A stretch of DNA of 50,822 nt from Prevotella sp. (GCA_022511075.1 JAFLSE010000018.1:1-50822), one strand, 5' to 3'. Shown: positions 1 through 8,288, counted from the first letter of the stretch. A program made the numbers and translations. The notes: generated by a model from the letters alone, not told the origin.

Positions 1-97
1 ATTTTAAAAATTAAACGCATTTTTATGCAACTATTGACCAATGTCAAGCAAGAAACATATAATTACATTATAATATAATGCGCGCGATGGGTATTTA

Positions 98-952
98 TCA
101 ATTCTGTACCTTTCGGCTCACTATCTCACAGTCTGCCGGTTGCCTTATAAATTCGTCGAGGGTGATGCAGCCAATCTCATCGGCAACAATCCTGCCCGAA
201 ATAGGATTCTTCACGTTTGTAATCTTGCCTTTTATATCGGCATTAACAGTGCTATACTCAAACGCGCGGTCGCAATCCTTGCCAAAAGTACAATTCTCAA
301 GTACCAAGTCATGGGCATAGCAGAGAGGCTGCTCACCCGTGATATGGCAGTTTACGAGACGGAGATTCTTACTGTGCCAGCCAAGATACTCGCCATTAAG
401 TTCGCTGTCATATATCGTAACGTTCTCCACCTCCCAGAAAGCATCTTTAGTAGTGATAATGGCATTTCGGATTTCAACGTTCTTCACATACTGGAACACA
501 TATTTCGAGTCGCTCTTCAAGCCGTCTATCTTGATATTCTCGCTAAACATGAACGGATAAGTGCCCTCGTGCAACTCAAGATTCTTTATGTTTATGTTCC
601 TGCAACGCCAGAACACCTCGTCGGCATCGTTCATCACCACATTCTCAATGTCGATGTCACTCATCTCACGAAACATCTTCGGTGCATCAATCCTTGTATT
701 CTTCATCACAAGGTTATCGCTGTACCACAACGCCGAGCGACCGCCAACATCAAAGTAGCAGTCAACTATGCTGAAACGATGAACGTGCCAAAACGGATAG
801 TTGCCTTCGAACACGCAGTTCACCGCATCAATGTCGCTGCATTCCTTTATGGCACTCTCGCCCTCGGTAATCTTCACGCCTTCCAAGCGCAGCCCGTGCG
901 AGCCGTACAAGGGGCGCTCTCCTCCAAAAGTCTCGTTCTTTATTGTTTTCAT
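98..952 (-). CDS. DUF3737-type right-handed beta-helix protein
   Basis: Predicted 284-residue protein with no signal peptide, so probably cytoplasmic. Almost the whole length is made of short repeated strands such as NIKNLELHEG, NVEIRNAIITT, NVTIYDSELNG and NLRLVNCHITG. Each has an asparagine turn followed by alternating hydrophobics, the pattern of a parallel beta-helix. The composition and the N-terminal KNETFGGERPLYGS match what I remember of the DUF3737 family, whose biochemical role is unknown to me. The ATG at 952 lies about 40 nt downstream of a good promoter on the same strand. It stands alone, divergent from the malY-like gene. The family call is from memory; the fold inference is strong. 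Confidence 0.8.
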   Translation of the reverse strand: MKTIKNETFGGERPLYGSHGLRLEGVKITEGESAIKECSDIDAVNCVFEGNYPFWHVHRFSIVDCYFDVGGRSALWYSDNLVMKNTRIDAPKMFREMSDIDIENVVMNDADEVFWRCRNINIKNLELHEGTYPFMFSENIKIDGLKSDSKYVFQYVKNVEIRNAIITTKDAFWEVENVTIYDSELNGEYLGWHSKNLRLVNCHITGEQPLCYAHDLVLENCTFGKDCDRAFEYSTVNADIKGKITNVKNPISGRIVADEIGCITLDEFIRQPADCEIVSRKVQN

Positions 953-990
953 TTATCCTGTCCTTTTTATGCGAATGTAATTTGTGGGTG

Positions 991-1022
991 CAAAGGTACA
1001 ATATTTTTTTGACAAAGACAAA
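991..1022 (-). promoter_or_regulatory. Promoter of the DUF3737-type gene
   Basis: On the minus strand, TTTG (1022-1019), a 20-nt spacer and TACCTTTG (998-991) match the Bacteroidetes primary-sigma consensus TTTG-N19-21-TAnnTTTG. The start codon at 952 lies about 40 nt further on. Confidence 0.65.
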
Positions 1023-1233
1023 AACAATACGTTATAACTCGTGAAAAACCGTTAACGAAATTTTTTAGCAAAAGTACACCTTGACGGGTTTGGAGGCTAT
1101 GCTGCACACAAAGTCTTCACCATCAATACTCCTGCAATGACTTTGTCATTTTTATACTTTTTTATTTGTTCTTATCTAAAAATCGCACTTCTTGGGTGTC
1201 TATAACAATTATCTGACATATGAATTTGCTAAC

Positions 1234-1267
1234 GAAGCAGGAAGCAATTGCCAACGCTTGCTGCTTC
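1234..1267. repeat. Imperfect inverted repeat (12-bp arms)
   Basis: The left arm at 1234-1245 (GAAGCAGGAAGC) is complementary to the right arm at 1256-1267 with one mismatch, around a 10-nt loop. It is the first of three hairpins in a 200-nt stretch and has no T-tract, so it is not an obvious intrinsic terminator. Confidence 0.6.
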
Positions 1268-1273
1268 ATTGGG

Positions 1274-1315
1274 CATCGCTTGCCGTCTCGATGCTCATCG
1301 AGACGGCAAGCGATG
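1274..1315. repeat. Perfect 20-bp inverted repeat, 2-nt loop
   Basis: The arms 1274-1293 and 1296-1315 are exact reverse complements (CATCGCTTGCCGTCTCGATG and its complement), separated by CT. A perfect 20-bp GC-rich arm with almost no loop is far longer than expected by chance. There is no T-tract on either side. It could be a cruciform, a mobile palindromic repeat or a protein-binding site; the sequence does not decide. Confidence 0.85.
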
Positions 1316-1358
1316 GCTATCGAGACTATATGCGTCGGTCAACGTATATGGGGGACGC

Positions 1359-1430
1359 TGAAACCTCCCCATCAATATCTATGTCCCCTTTTATAAGGGG
1401 GACAGATATTATGATGGGGCTGAGGTTTCA
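1359..1430. repeat. Imperfect 72-nt inverted repeat
   Basis: The outer arm TGAAACCTC (1359-1367) pairs with the complement near 1422-1430. The inner arms pair CCCCATCA-ATATCT with AGATATT-ATGATGGGG and then GTCCCCTT with AAGGGGGAC around a short AT loop. A few bulges interrupt the stem. Its length and terminal complementarity resemble a small palindromic or MITE-like element, but no target-site duplication was established. Confidence 0.6.
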
Positions 1431-1725
1431 ATAGGGGGCTTGGCTTGCAAGCGGTGAGACTGCATCAAACTGCCAAATCACGCCAAATCGTGCCAGATAC
1501 AGACAAAAGCAGACAGCAGTATTGCGAAATTAAATACCTTTGCACTGTACAAACGGTGTCATGCACCATCATTCGCGAAAGAAAACGCTCTTTGAATTAT
1601 TTACATAAAAAGTTATCGCAGCTTGAGGCATGCTGTTGTGGGATTCACTCCCATAAACATTTAGTGTTATCAGCCGACTAATATCATGCTACACAGAAAA
1701 ATAGCGAAATAAATATAGCATATAT

Positions 1726-1756
1726 TTTGGTATTTGCCGAAGTTTACGTATCTTTG
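1726..1756 (+). promoter_or_regulatory. Promoter of the malY-like gene
   Basis: TTTG (1726-1729), 19 nt, then TATCTTTG (1749-1756), an exact Bacteroidetes promoter. Transcription would start near 1763. This rules out an in-frame upstream ATG at 1734 and supports translation from 1791. Confidence 0.75.
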
Positions 1757-1790
1757 CATCAATAAAGATACTTACATCAAAAGAATTGCA

Positions 1791-2942
1791 ATGTACAACT
1801 TTGACAAAGATACAAAAAGAAAAGGCACGAACTGCTATAAGTGGGATGTGACTGACGACAGGGAAGTGATACCTATGTGGGTGGCTGACATGGACTTTCA
1901 GACTGCACCGGCAATAATTGAGGCACTGAAAAATAGAGTGGAGCACGGTGTGTTTGGCTACACGAAAGTGCCAGATGAATATTATAATGCCATTACAAAT
2001 TGGTTTGACAGGCGGCATGGGTGGAAAATAGAGAAGGACTGGATATTGTATACAACGGGAGTGGTGCCTGCTGTGTCGGTGGCAATAAAGGCAATGACAG
2101 AGCCTGGCGACGGGGTGATTCTGCACACACCGGCATACAACTGCTTCTTTTCAAGCATACGCAACAATGGGTGTAAGGTGGTGGAAAGCCCCTTGCTGAA
2201 CGACGATGGACACTTTTCAATTGACTACAAACAACTGGAAACATTGTGCAGCGACAAGAGCAACAAAGTGCTGCTGCTGTGCAATCCGCACAACCCCACG
2301 GGCAGACTGTGGACAAGAGAGGAACTGCAGCGTGTCTATGACATCTGTCACAAGCACAAGGTGAGCATAATAGCAGACGAGATACACTGCGAACTGACAT
2401 ACAACGGAGAGCGATATGTTCCCTTCGGCACAATAACCGATGATGCCGTGATACTCGGCTCACCCTCGAAGGCTTTTAATATTGCAGGTTTGCAGATAGC
2501 AAACATAATATGCAAGGACGAAAGTATGCGAATGCGCATAGATAAGGCGATAAACATCAATGAGGTGTGCGACGTGAATCCTTTCGGAGTGCTTGCGTTA
2601 ATGGCAGCATACAACGAGGGAGAACAGTGGCTCGACGAACTTTGCCAATACATCTGGGGCAATTATCAGGCACTGTGCCGATTTATGGCAGAAAACCTTC
2701 CGCAAGTGAAAATCACTCCGTTACAATCAACATATCTCGTATGGGCAGATTGCAGTTATCTCGGCATAAAGAGCGAGGAACTTGCTAACAAGTTGGAGAA
2801 CGAAGGCAAGGTGAAATTCAGTCCCGGAACAATGTACGGTGATACCGGTGAAGGATTTTTGCGTATAAACATTGCCTGTCCTCGTGAACGAATGATGGAA
2901 GGACTGCGCCGCATGGCGGATATGTTTAACAAGATAAAATAG
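1791..2942 (+). CDS. MalY/PatB-type aminotransferase, probable cystathionine beta-lyase (C-S lyase)
   Basis: Fold-type I PLP enzyme of 383 residues, the normal size for MalY/PatB C-S lyases. These cleave cystathionine or cysteine conjugates to a thiol, pyruvate and ammonia in the cytoplasm. Visible motifs are PMWVADMDF near residue 28, GVVPAVS at 90-96, NPHNPTGR around 165-172, the pyridine-binding Asp196 in IIADEIHCEL and the Schiff-base lysine Lys227 in GSPSKAFNIAG. An upstream in-frame ATG at 1734 lies inside the promoter, so the start at 1791 is preferred. The next gene starts 4 nt after the stop, which suggests co-transcription. Substrate preference cannot be read from sequence. Confidence 0.88.
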   Translation: MYNFDKDTKRKGTNCYKWDVTDDREVIPMWVADMDFQTAPAIIEALKNRVEHGVFGYTKVPDEYYNAITNWFDRRHGWKIEKDWILYTTGVVPAVSVAIKAMTEPGDGVILHTPAYNCFFSSIRNNGCKVVESPLLNDDGHFSIDYKQLETLCSDKSNKVLLLCNPHNPTGRLWTREELQRVYDICHKHKVSIIADEIHCELTYNGERYVPFGTITDDAVILGSPSKAFNIAGLQIANIICKDESMRMRIDKAININEVCDVNPFGVLALMAAYNEGEQWLDELCQYIWGNYQALCRFMAENLPQVKITPLQSTYLVWADCSYLGIKSEELANKLENEGKVKFSPGTMYGDTGEGFLRINIACPRERMMEGLRRMADMFNKIK

Positions 2943-2946
2943 TAGT

Positions 2947-3432
2947 ATGGCGGCAATGACAAACGACGAGCGCATACGCAGGGCAGAGGAACTTTTTATG
3001 CAGGGCTTCAACTGCTGCCAGTGTGTGGTGGCTGCCTTTGCCGACCTATACGGCTACACCGAGCGACAGGCATTGACACTGAGTGCAGGCTTCGGCGGCG
3101 GCATAGGCAGAATGCGCCTCACCTGCGGAGCATGCTGCGCCATGGCACAGTTGGCAGGAATGGATTGCGGCAGTGCAGAGCCGGGCGACCGTGAGGGCAA
3201 GTCATACAACTATAAGGTTGTGCAGGAACTATTGGAAAAATTTCGTCAGGAACACGGCTCAATAAACTGCACCGAACTATTGAAACTGAAAAAAGGTACG
3301 CCGCTCACATACGAGGCGAGCGAGCGTACCGCAGAATATTACCGCACACGTCCTTGCGTAAACCAAATAGTTTCGGCTGCAAAGATTTATGCTGAGTATT
3401 TGGAAAGCAAAACTGACAACGACAGGCAATAA
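2947..3432 (+). CDS. C_GCAxxG_C_C family small Cys-rich protein
   Basis: 161-residue protein with the family's cysteine signature: an N-terminal FNCCQCV, then LTCGACCAMAQLAG (the GCA-x-x-G core), a later Cys in SINCTELL and a last Cys in RPCVNQIV. Members are predicted redox or metal-cofactor proteins of unknown function, and no signal peptide is seen. It sits 4 nt behind the C-S lyase, so a link to sulfur or thiol chemistry is reasonable inference only. ATG at 2956 (after Met-Ala-Ala) is an equally possible start. It converges on the phosphatase gene with a 2-nt gap. Confidence 0.8.
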   Translation: MAAMTNDERIRRAEELFMQGFNCCQCVVAAFADLYGYTERQALTLSAGFGGGIGRMRLTCGACCAMAQLAGMDCGSAEPGDREGKSYNYKVVQELLEKFRQEHGSINCTELLKLKKGTPLTYEASERTAEYYRTRPCVNQIVSAAKIYAEYLESKTDNDRQ

Positions 3433-3434
3433 GC

Positions 3435-3929
3435 CTAATCGGACAAAGCATCCAATAAACCTTGGCAGGCATCTTCTATGAGTTCCAATGCAAACTCAAA
3501 GTCTCTGTCGCTGCCATAATACGGGTCGGGAATTGTTGTCTGCCCCTTATGGTTGCGCATATAGTCGGCAAGCATCACAATCTTTTCGCGCTCCTCATCA
3601 GTGTGTGCCATATTGCTCACAACGCGATAGTTGCCATTGTCCATAACCACCAAGAGGTCGAAATCAGAGAAGTCGTCGCATGAGAACTGGCGTGCCCTAT
3701 GGTCGAACTTATACCCATGCCTGGCACCACAGGCACGCATCCTGCTATCAGGCAATTCGCCAACGTGCCAGCCTCCCGTTCCTGCCGAGTCAATAACAAA
3801 ATCTGCCTCGCGGCCACCCTCCTTTACAAGATGTCGCATCACTCCGTCTGCGGCAGGAGAACGACATATATTGCCGAGACATATAAAAAGTATCTTTACT
3901 GGCTTTTCGTTGTTTCGCTTGTCATTCAT
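3435..3929 (-). CDS. Low-molecular-weight protein-tyrosine phosphatase
   Basis: 164-residue cytoplasmic phosphatase. The P-loop CLGNICRS (Cys17 to Ser24, CX5RS) carries the nucleophilic cysteine, and the general-acid loop DPYYG lies near the C-terminus, both characteristic of the family. It removes phosphate from tyrosine residues; in bacteria the family often counters BY-kinases controlling polysaccharide export, but no kinase gene is nearby. It is the last gene of a minus-strand run from 8288, 27 nt after recX. Confidence 0.92.
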   Translation of the reverse strand: MNDKRNNEKPVKILFICLGNICRSPAADGVMRHLVKEGGREADFVIDSAGTGGWHVGELPDSRMRACGARHGYKFDHRARQFSCDDFSDFDLLVVMDNGNYRVVSNMAHTDEEREKIVMLADYMRNHKGQTTIPDPYYGSDRDFEFALELIEDACQGLLDALSD

Positions 3930-3956
3930 TTTCCATAAATTTTATTATTTATATAT

Positions 3957-4445
3957 TTAATCGTCTTGATACACATCTTCCTCCACATCGTCAAGACACT
4001 GTCTGATGAGCCTATACTCATAGCCACGGGAGAAGGCAAAGCGGATTAACTTTTGGTTTATCTCGTATTCTGTTTTGCCTTTGGTGCTATGCCGTTTTGA
4101 CTGCAAAAGAGGACGGAGTACGGAGAGGTATTCATCGTCGTCTATCTCGTCGAGGACATGGGTGATAATGTCGCTGTCTATATGCTTCTGCCATAGAGCC
4201 TGTTCTATCTTCTTGCGCCCCCATTTGTTATAGCGCAGTTTGTCTATTGACATAGCACGTGCATAACGTTCATCGTCAATAAACTTGTGCTCGGTGAGAT
4301 ACTGCATAATCATTGCCTGTGCCTCTTCAGACAATTCCCAACGTTGCATCTTCTCAATCATTTCGTATGAGCAATGTTCGCGCTGGGCGCATAGTGCTGA
4401 AAGACGGCTCTTTGCCTCGCTTTCCGATATTTGTTTGTTTGTCAT
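3957..4445 (-). CDS. recX: Regulatory protein RecX
   Basis: 162-residue, largely helical protein matching RecX, which binds RecA filaments and limits recombinase activity. Diagnostic features are the repeated three-helix units with EHKFIDDERYARAM, the KWGRKKIEQALWQK stretch and the C-terminal RFAFSRGYEYRLIRQCL. The length is normal. It lies 10 nt after prmC on the same strand; recA is not in the window. Confidence 0.9.
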   Translation of the reverse strand: MTNKQISESEAKSRLSALCAQREHCSYEMIEKMQRWELSEEAQAMIMQYLTEHKFIDDERYARAMSIDKLRYNKWGRKKIEQALWQKHIDSDIITHVLDEIDDDEYLSVLRPLLQSKRHSTKGKTEYEINQKLIRFAFSRGYEYRLIRQCLDDVEEDVYQDD

Positions 4446-4455
4446 AGCGTTTTCT

Positions 4456-5301
4456 TTATATGTTTTGTAGCGGCTCGTTACCTATAACCATAAAGCGTTG
4501 TCTGCCATAACGGTCGGCAAGCACGGTGGTGTGTAGGAATCCCTCTTCACGTGCCATTTTTTCCATCGGGAGCACATACAAGGGATTTATCTCAAAAAAT
4601 ATTCTGCCTCCTTGCCTTAAAGCCTTGTGGGCATAGCGCGTTATTGCTCGATAGAACAGCAACGGATTATCATCTGGAACAAATAGTGCCAAGTGTGGCT
4701 CATAGTCAAGCACGTTCCCATCCATCGCCTCGCGTTCATTATTACATATATATGGTGGGTTGCTCACGATGATATCCCATTTCTCCATATCGCAGGGAGG
4801 ATTAAGTGCATCGCAGTGTTCAAAACAGACATTTGCCCCTAAACGTGCAGCATTGGCAGAGGCAATGGCGAGTGCATTATCGGAGATATCCCATGCAGTA
4901 ACATTTGCATTAGGATTGCCCAATGCCACGGAGACAACAATACAACCGCTGCCCGTGCCTATATCGAGAACGGCAGGCGACTCTCCTTGTCGCAACACAA
5001 GTTCCACAAGGTCCTCCGTCTCTGGACGCGGTATAAGCACGTCTTTACCCACAGCAAACTTACGACCGCAGAAATATGCTGCTCCCAAGACATACTGCAA
5101 AGGCTCTTTCTTCATCAACCTTTCGGCAATGGCTGATAGTTCAGCCTGTCTGTCATCGGGTAGTGAAATGCCACAATATATATCGTTCAGTGGCATATCA
5201 AATTGCTCTTCAAGCACATAGCGTGCTATTGCTTTCGCCTCGCCATCATCATACACGGCAGACAGACTGCGCCAAAGTGATGTATAGTTCAGATTTTCCA
5301 T
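4456..5301 (-). CDS. prmC: Peptide chain release factor glutamine methyltransferase PrmC (HemK)
   Basis: 281-residue SAM-dependent methyltransferase that modifies the glutamine of the GGQ loop of RF1/RF2 in the cytoplasm. It has an N-terminal helical domain, the PRPETEDLV signature at 91-99, the SAM-binding DIGTGSG at 113-119 and the catalytic NPPY at 181-184. Its start overlaps the 3' end of the upstream helix-hairpin-helix gene by 13 nt, so translation is probably coupled. Confidence 0.95.
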   Translation of the reverse strand: MENLNYTSLWRSLSAVYDDGEAKAIARYVLEEQFDMPLNDIYCGISLPDDRQAELSAIAERLMKKEPLQYVLGAAYFCGRKFAVGKDVLIPRPETEDLVELVLRQGESPAVLDIGTGSGCIVVSVALGNPNANVTAWDISDNALAIASANAARLGANVCFEHCDALNPPCDMEKWDIIVSNPPYICNNEREAMDGNVLDYEPHLALFVPDDNPLLFYRAITRYAHKALRQGGRIFFEINPLYVLPMEKMAREEGFLHTTVLADRYGRQRFMVIGNEPLQNI

Positions 5302-7310
5302 TTCAGTTGCAAGTCTAAATCGGTTTGTGAAGATGCGTCTATCATTTGGTTGTCGCTGCCAATGGTAGAGCGGTCAAAATAGTTGGTAACTCCTATTTTT
5401 GCCGTTATAGCAAGTCTTTTCAGCACATTTGCCTTTGCCATAAACGTGTATCGTATTCCCTCGCCATAAAACGACGGAGAATAGAACGAATACAGAGGAC
5501 CGCGCTCATAGACATACAGGCGACTATTGTAGGCATCGCTGTTGAAGTATGTTATTGAGGCATGGAGCGAAAAACGCGATGTTGTACCTGACGATGGCGC
5601 AGGTGCAAATGTTGCCATCTGACTCACGGCATAGCCTGTGTCGGTCTGCTTATATGTTACACGGGCTGCATCAACCTGTGTTTTCAGGTTAAATGTTTCC
5701 ATTGGCTGCAGGGTTAATGACATGCGTGCCCTGTGTTCCGTTTGATTGGTCAAAGCCGTCTTGTCCTCGTTGTCACGTTCCTTTATATTCAGTCTGTAGC
5801 GAGCCGACAACGACCATTTACTGCGCGAATAACTCGCTTGCAGCATATTATCCCATGCGTGGGAGGAGAATGATGTCAATGAGCGAGGCCATGCGAAATA
5901 GGCATAGTCGATGTATGCCATAATCGACAGGTGGCGAAGGCACTGCCAGTTTACACCGGTATATATACCACTCTCGTTCTGCACCCGTCCGCCGCTTGCA
6001 AAACTGTTGGCGTGCAGTGATGTATAGCGGTATGAATAAAAACGCTGCAAAAGCATAAGGGAAAGATTATCCAAAATGTTTGCGTTTGCACTGTTTATCG
6101 TGGCAATGCGCCCGTCCTGGTTCATTGCCGTCTCTCCGTTAATGGTTAGGCGATAATGCGTGTAGCCATAGTTCACGCTTGCATTGAAGAAATCGTTGCC
6201 GGCAGGGTAATGCCAGCGATATAGATATGATGTGTTGGGGCTTAATTTCGGACTTATGTGTGAATACAAGGCTGTAAGTCCTATATGCAGTCCGCCTGCC
6301 CTGTAGTTCACATTAGCACCGACATCGGCAAGATCGGTATTATTTTTCTTCGACATCTCCGTCTGCGTGCGATGATAGCCCGAAGTAACCATTGCACTTA
6401 TCGAAAGGCTGTCCTTATTCATCGTGCCGTCCACTTGCTTGTATGATGCAAAGACACTTAGCGTCAGAGGCTTTAGCAGCCTTATTGTAGCAGCGGCACC
6501 ACGAAAGTTGTCAACATTATATGTAGAGGAACTGCCTCGTATGGCATTTGTTGTCCTGCCAAGATTGGCTATCATCGACATCTTGCCAAGATTGAAACCC
6601 GAATTGGCAACAAGCCCCATACCAAAAGAAAGTTTGTAGTCGCCAATCACCATCACATCAATCTTGCCAAGGTGTTTCAACTGCAGGTAAGCAGAGTAAG
6701 TGTCGTAGCCACTTTCGTTGCCCCGACAGAAAAAAGGCTCTCCGGCATCTTTCGCACCGGTAAAGCCTATCTTCACATAATCTCCGTAATTAAATGTATA
6801 GCGCAGCGAATGCTTGTATTTGTCACCGAGATACTTGCCTTCCTTCTCACCCTTGCGAGTGTAGAACGGCACTTTCCCCGTGGCTACAACCTCGTGCTTT
6901 CCATATATTGCAATGCTCTTTGCAGACGGGAAACGTGCTTTCTGCGTGTCACCAAGATAGGTGAAGCATTGCAGCAGACTACGCCGTGGAGCATCAAGCG
7001 ACTTTATCATCTGCAACTCGGCGAACGTCTTCATTCCCCCATACATATACAGATATTCGCAGATGTCCTCTATCTGTGCCGCAGTGAGAAACGGCAGCTG
7101 CTCCAAGTCCTCTTCCGTGGCACGGTTAAGGTCTATGGGATGCTCTTCCATCTCACAGAGCATATTGTAGGTTTCTTCCCAGTTTTCAGCCTCCACATCG
7201 TCTATTGTGGCTATCTCGTTGTAGTATCTCACCCACTCACTTTCCTGCTGGGCAGTCACTGCAACTGATAGCGTAAGCAATAATGCCAACGAAGCAAAAA
7301 ACCTTGCCAT
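5289..7310 (-). CDS. Exported helix-hairpin-helix protein with C-terminal beta-barrel-like region
   Basis: 673 residues. An N-terminal signal peptide (about residues 1-20, cleaved after VTA) precedes ComEA-like helix-hairpin-helix repeats at about 50-115, with IDLNRATEEDLEQLP as the first motif. The remaining 500 or so residues alternate hydrophobic and polar residues and are rich in aromatics (YLQLKHL, RYTFNYGDYVKIGF), ending in LDLQLKWKI, which looks like an outer-membrane beta-barrel. This architecture is common in Bacteroidetes and is usually annotated only by its HhH domain. A role in DNA handling at the outer membrane is speculative. It follows the transcarbamylase gene by 12 nt. Confidence 0.75.
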   Translation of the reverse strand: MARFFASLALLLTLSVAVTAQQESEWVRYYNEIATIDDVEAENWEETYNMLCEMEEHPIDLNRATEEDLEQLPFLTAAQIEDICEYLYMYGGMKTFAELQMIKSLDAPRRSLLQCFTYLGDTQKARFPSAKSIAIYGKHEVVATGKVPFYTRKGEKEGKYLGDKYKHSLRYTFNYGDYVKIGFTGAKDAGEPFFCRGNESGYDTYSAYLQLKHLGKIDVMVIGDYKLSFGMGLVANSGFNLGKMSMIANLGRTTNAIRGSSSTYNVDNFRGAAATIRLLKPLTLSVFASYKQVDGTMNKDSLSISAMVTSGYHRTQTEMSKKNNTDLADVGANVNYRAGGLHIGLTALYSHISPKLSPNTSYLYRWHYPAGNDFFNASVNYGYTHYRLTINGETAMNQDGRIATINSANANILDNLSLMLLQRFYSYRYTSLHANSFASGGRVQNESGIYTGVNWQCLRHLSIMAYIDYAYFAWPRSLTSFSSHAWDNMLQASYSRSKWSLSARYRLNIKERDNEDKTALTNQTEHRARMSLTLQPMETFNLKTQVDAARVTYKQTDTGYAVSQMATFAPAPSSGTTSRFSLHASITYFNSDAYNSRLYVYERGPLYSFYSPSFYGEGIRYTFMAKANVLKRLAITAKIGVTNYFDRSTIGSDNQMIDASSQTDLDLQLKWKI

Positions 7311-7322
7311 ACGCCGCGAGGA

Positions 7323-8288
7323 TTACAAACTTTCCAGCATTCGTTTTATCACCACGCTTGCCGAAATCTCGCGGTTGGCAGCTTCTGGTATTACTATTGA
7401 GTTCTCGCTCTCTATCACGTCATCAGTAACGATAAGTCCGCGGCGCACAGGCAGACAGTGCATAAACTTGCCGTTGTTGGTAACTGCCATATGCTTGTCG
7501 TCTATCGTCCACGACATATCCTTTGACAGTATCTTTCCATAGTCGGCAGGATTGGTTACTCCTGGACAGCTCCAGTTCTTTGCATACACAAAGTCAGCGC
7601 CTTCGAGAGCCTTCATCTGGTCGTATTCCACACGGGCATTGCCCACAAACTTGGGGTCAAGTTCATAGCCTTTCGGGTGTGTTATCACAAGGTCAACATC
7701 CTCTGCTGCATTCATCCATTGTGCAAATGAGTTTGGTACAGCCTGCGGCAGTGCACGGCAGTGGGGTGCCCATGTCAGCACCACTTTCGGGCGTTCCACC
7801 TTCTTATATTCCTCTATCGTTATCAAGTCAGCAAAAGCCTGCAATGGGTGTACTGTGGCTGTCTCCATTGCAAACACCGGACGACCGCTGTATTTCACAA
7901 ACTGCTGCATTACCGTCTCCGCATAGTCATATTCACGATTTTCAAGTCCGGCAAAAGAGCGCACGCCAATCAAGTCGCAGTAGCATCCCATCACGGGTAT
8001 AGCCTCCAAAAGATGCTCACTCTTGTCACCATCCATTATCACTCCACGTTCCGTTTCCAGCTTCCATGCTCCTGCGTTTACGTCGAGCACGATAACGTTC
8101 ATACCCAAGTTCATCGCCGCCTTTTGTGTAGAGAGTCGCGTGCGCAGAGAGTTGTTGAAGAATATCATCATCAGCGTCTTGTTCTTTCCAAGATGCTGGT
8201 ACTTGTATCTGTTATCCTTTATCTCCTTTGCCTCGGCAAGAGCCTGTCTCAAATCGCCAAGGTCTTCAACGTTCACGAATGTCTTCAT
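7323..8288 (-). CDS. argF': N-acetyl/N-succinylornithine carbamoyltransferase (ArgF')
   Basis: 321-residue transcarbamylase for arginine synthesis that carbamoylates an acylated ornithine. The carbamoyl-phosphate loop is SLRTR (47-51) and the C-terminal LPVRRG motif is present. The family-specific segment HLLEAIPVMG has Pro98. As I recall, Bacteroides fragilis ArgF' has a proline at the position where Xanthomonas acetylornithine enzymes have glutamate, and this favours succinylornithine. That specificity is inference. The gene has its own promoter and heads the run of five minus-strand genes. Confidence 0.88.
   Translation of the reverse strand: MKTFVNVEDLGDLRQALAEAKEIKDNRYKYQHLGKNKTLMMIFFNNSLRTRLSTQKAAMNLGMNVIVLDVNAGAWKLETERGVIMDGDKSEHLLEAIPVMGCYCDLIGVRSFAGLENREYDYAETVMQQFVKYSGRPVFAMETATVHPLQAFADLITIEEYKKVERPKVVLTWAPHCRALPQAVPNSFAQWMNAAEDVDLVITHPKGYELDPKFVGNARVEYDQMKALEGADFVYAKNWSCPGVTNPADYGKILSKDMSWTIDDKHMAVTNNGKFMHCLPVRRGLIVTDDVIESENSIVIPEAANREISASVVIKRMLESL

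Larger units (their letters stand above)
953..1790. other. Long intergenic region with clustered hairpins
   Basis: This 838-nt divergent spacer has no credible gene; open frames at 1192-1434 and 1445-1681 have composition unlike the neighbouring proteins. It holds the DUF3737 promoter at the left and the malY promoter at the right. Between them are a series of inverted repeats (about 1136-1150, 1234-1267, 1274-1315, 1359-1430) and a 10-bp palindrome at 1443-1452. A further TACCTTTG box at 1535-1542 has no gene directly behind it. Confidence 0.6.

Noticed and set aside
140..1012. 290-codon plus-strand ORF antisense to the DUF3737-type gene
   Set aside because: It mirrors the minus-strand beta-helix gene, has no recognisable domain, and the minus-strand frame has a promoter and coherent repeats.
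1192..1681. Two 78-80 codon ORFs in the intergenic region
   Set aside because: They run through the long inverted repeats, have no good start context and no family resemblance.
1625..1685. Possible CRISPR-like repeat
   Set aside because: A small hairpin unit (TGGGATTCACTCCCA) is present once only; no regular repeat-spacer pattern and no cas gene in the window.
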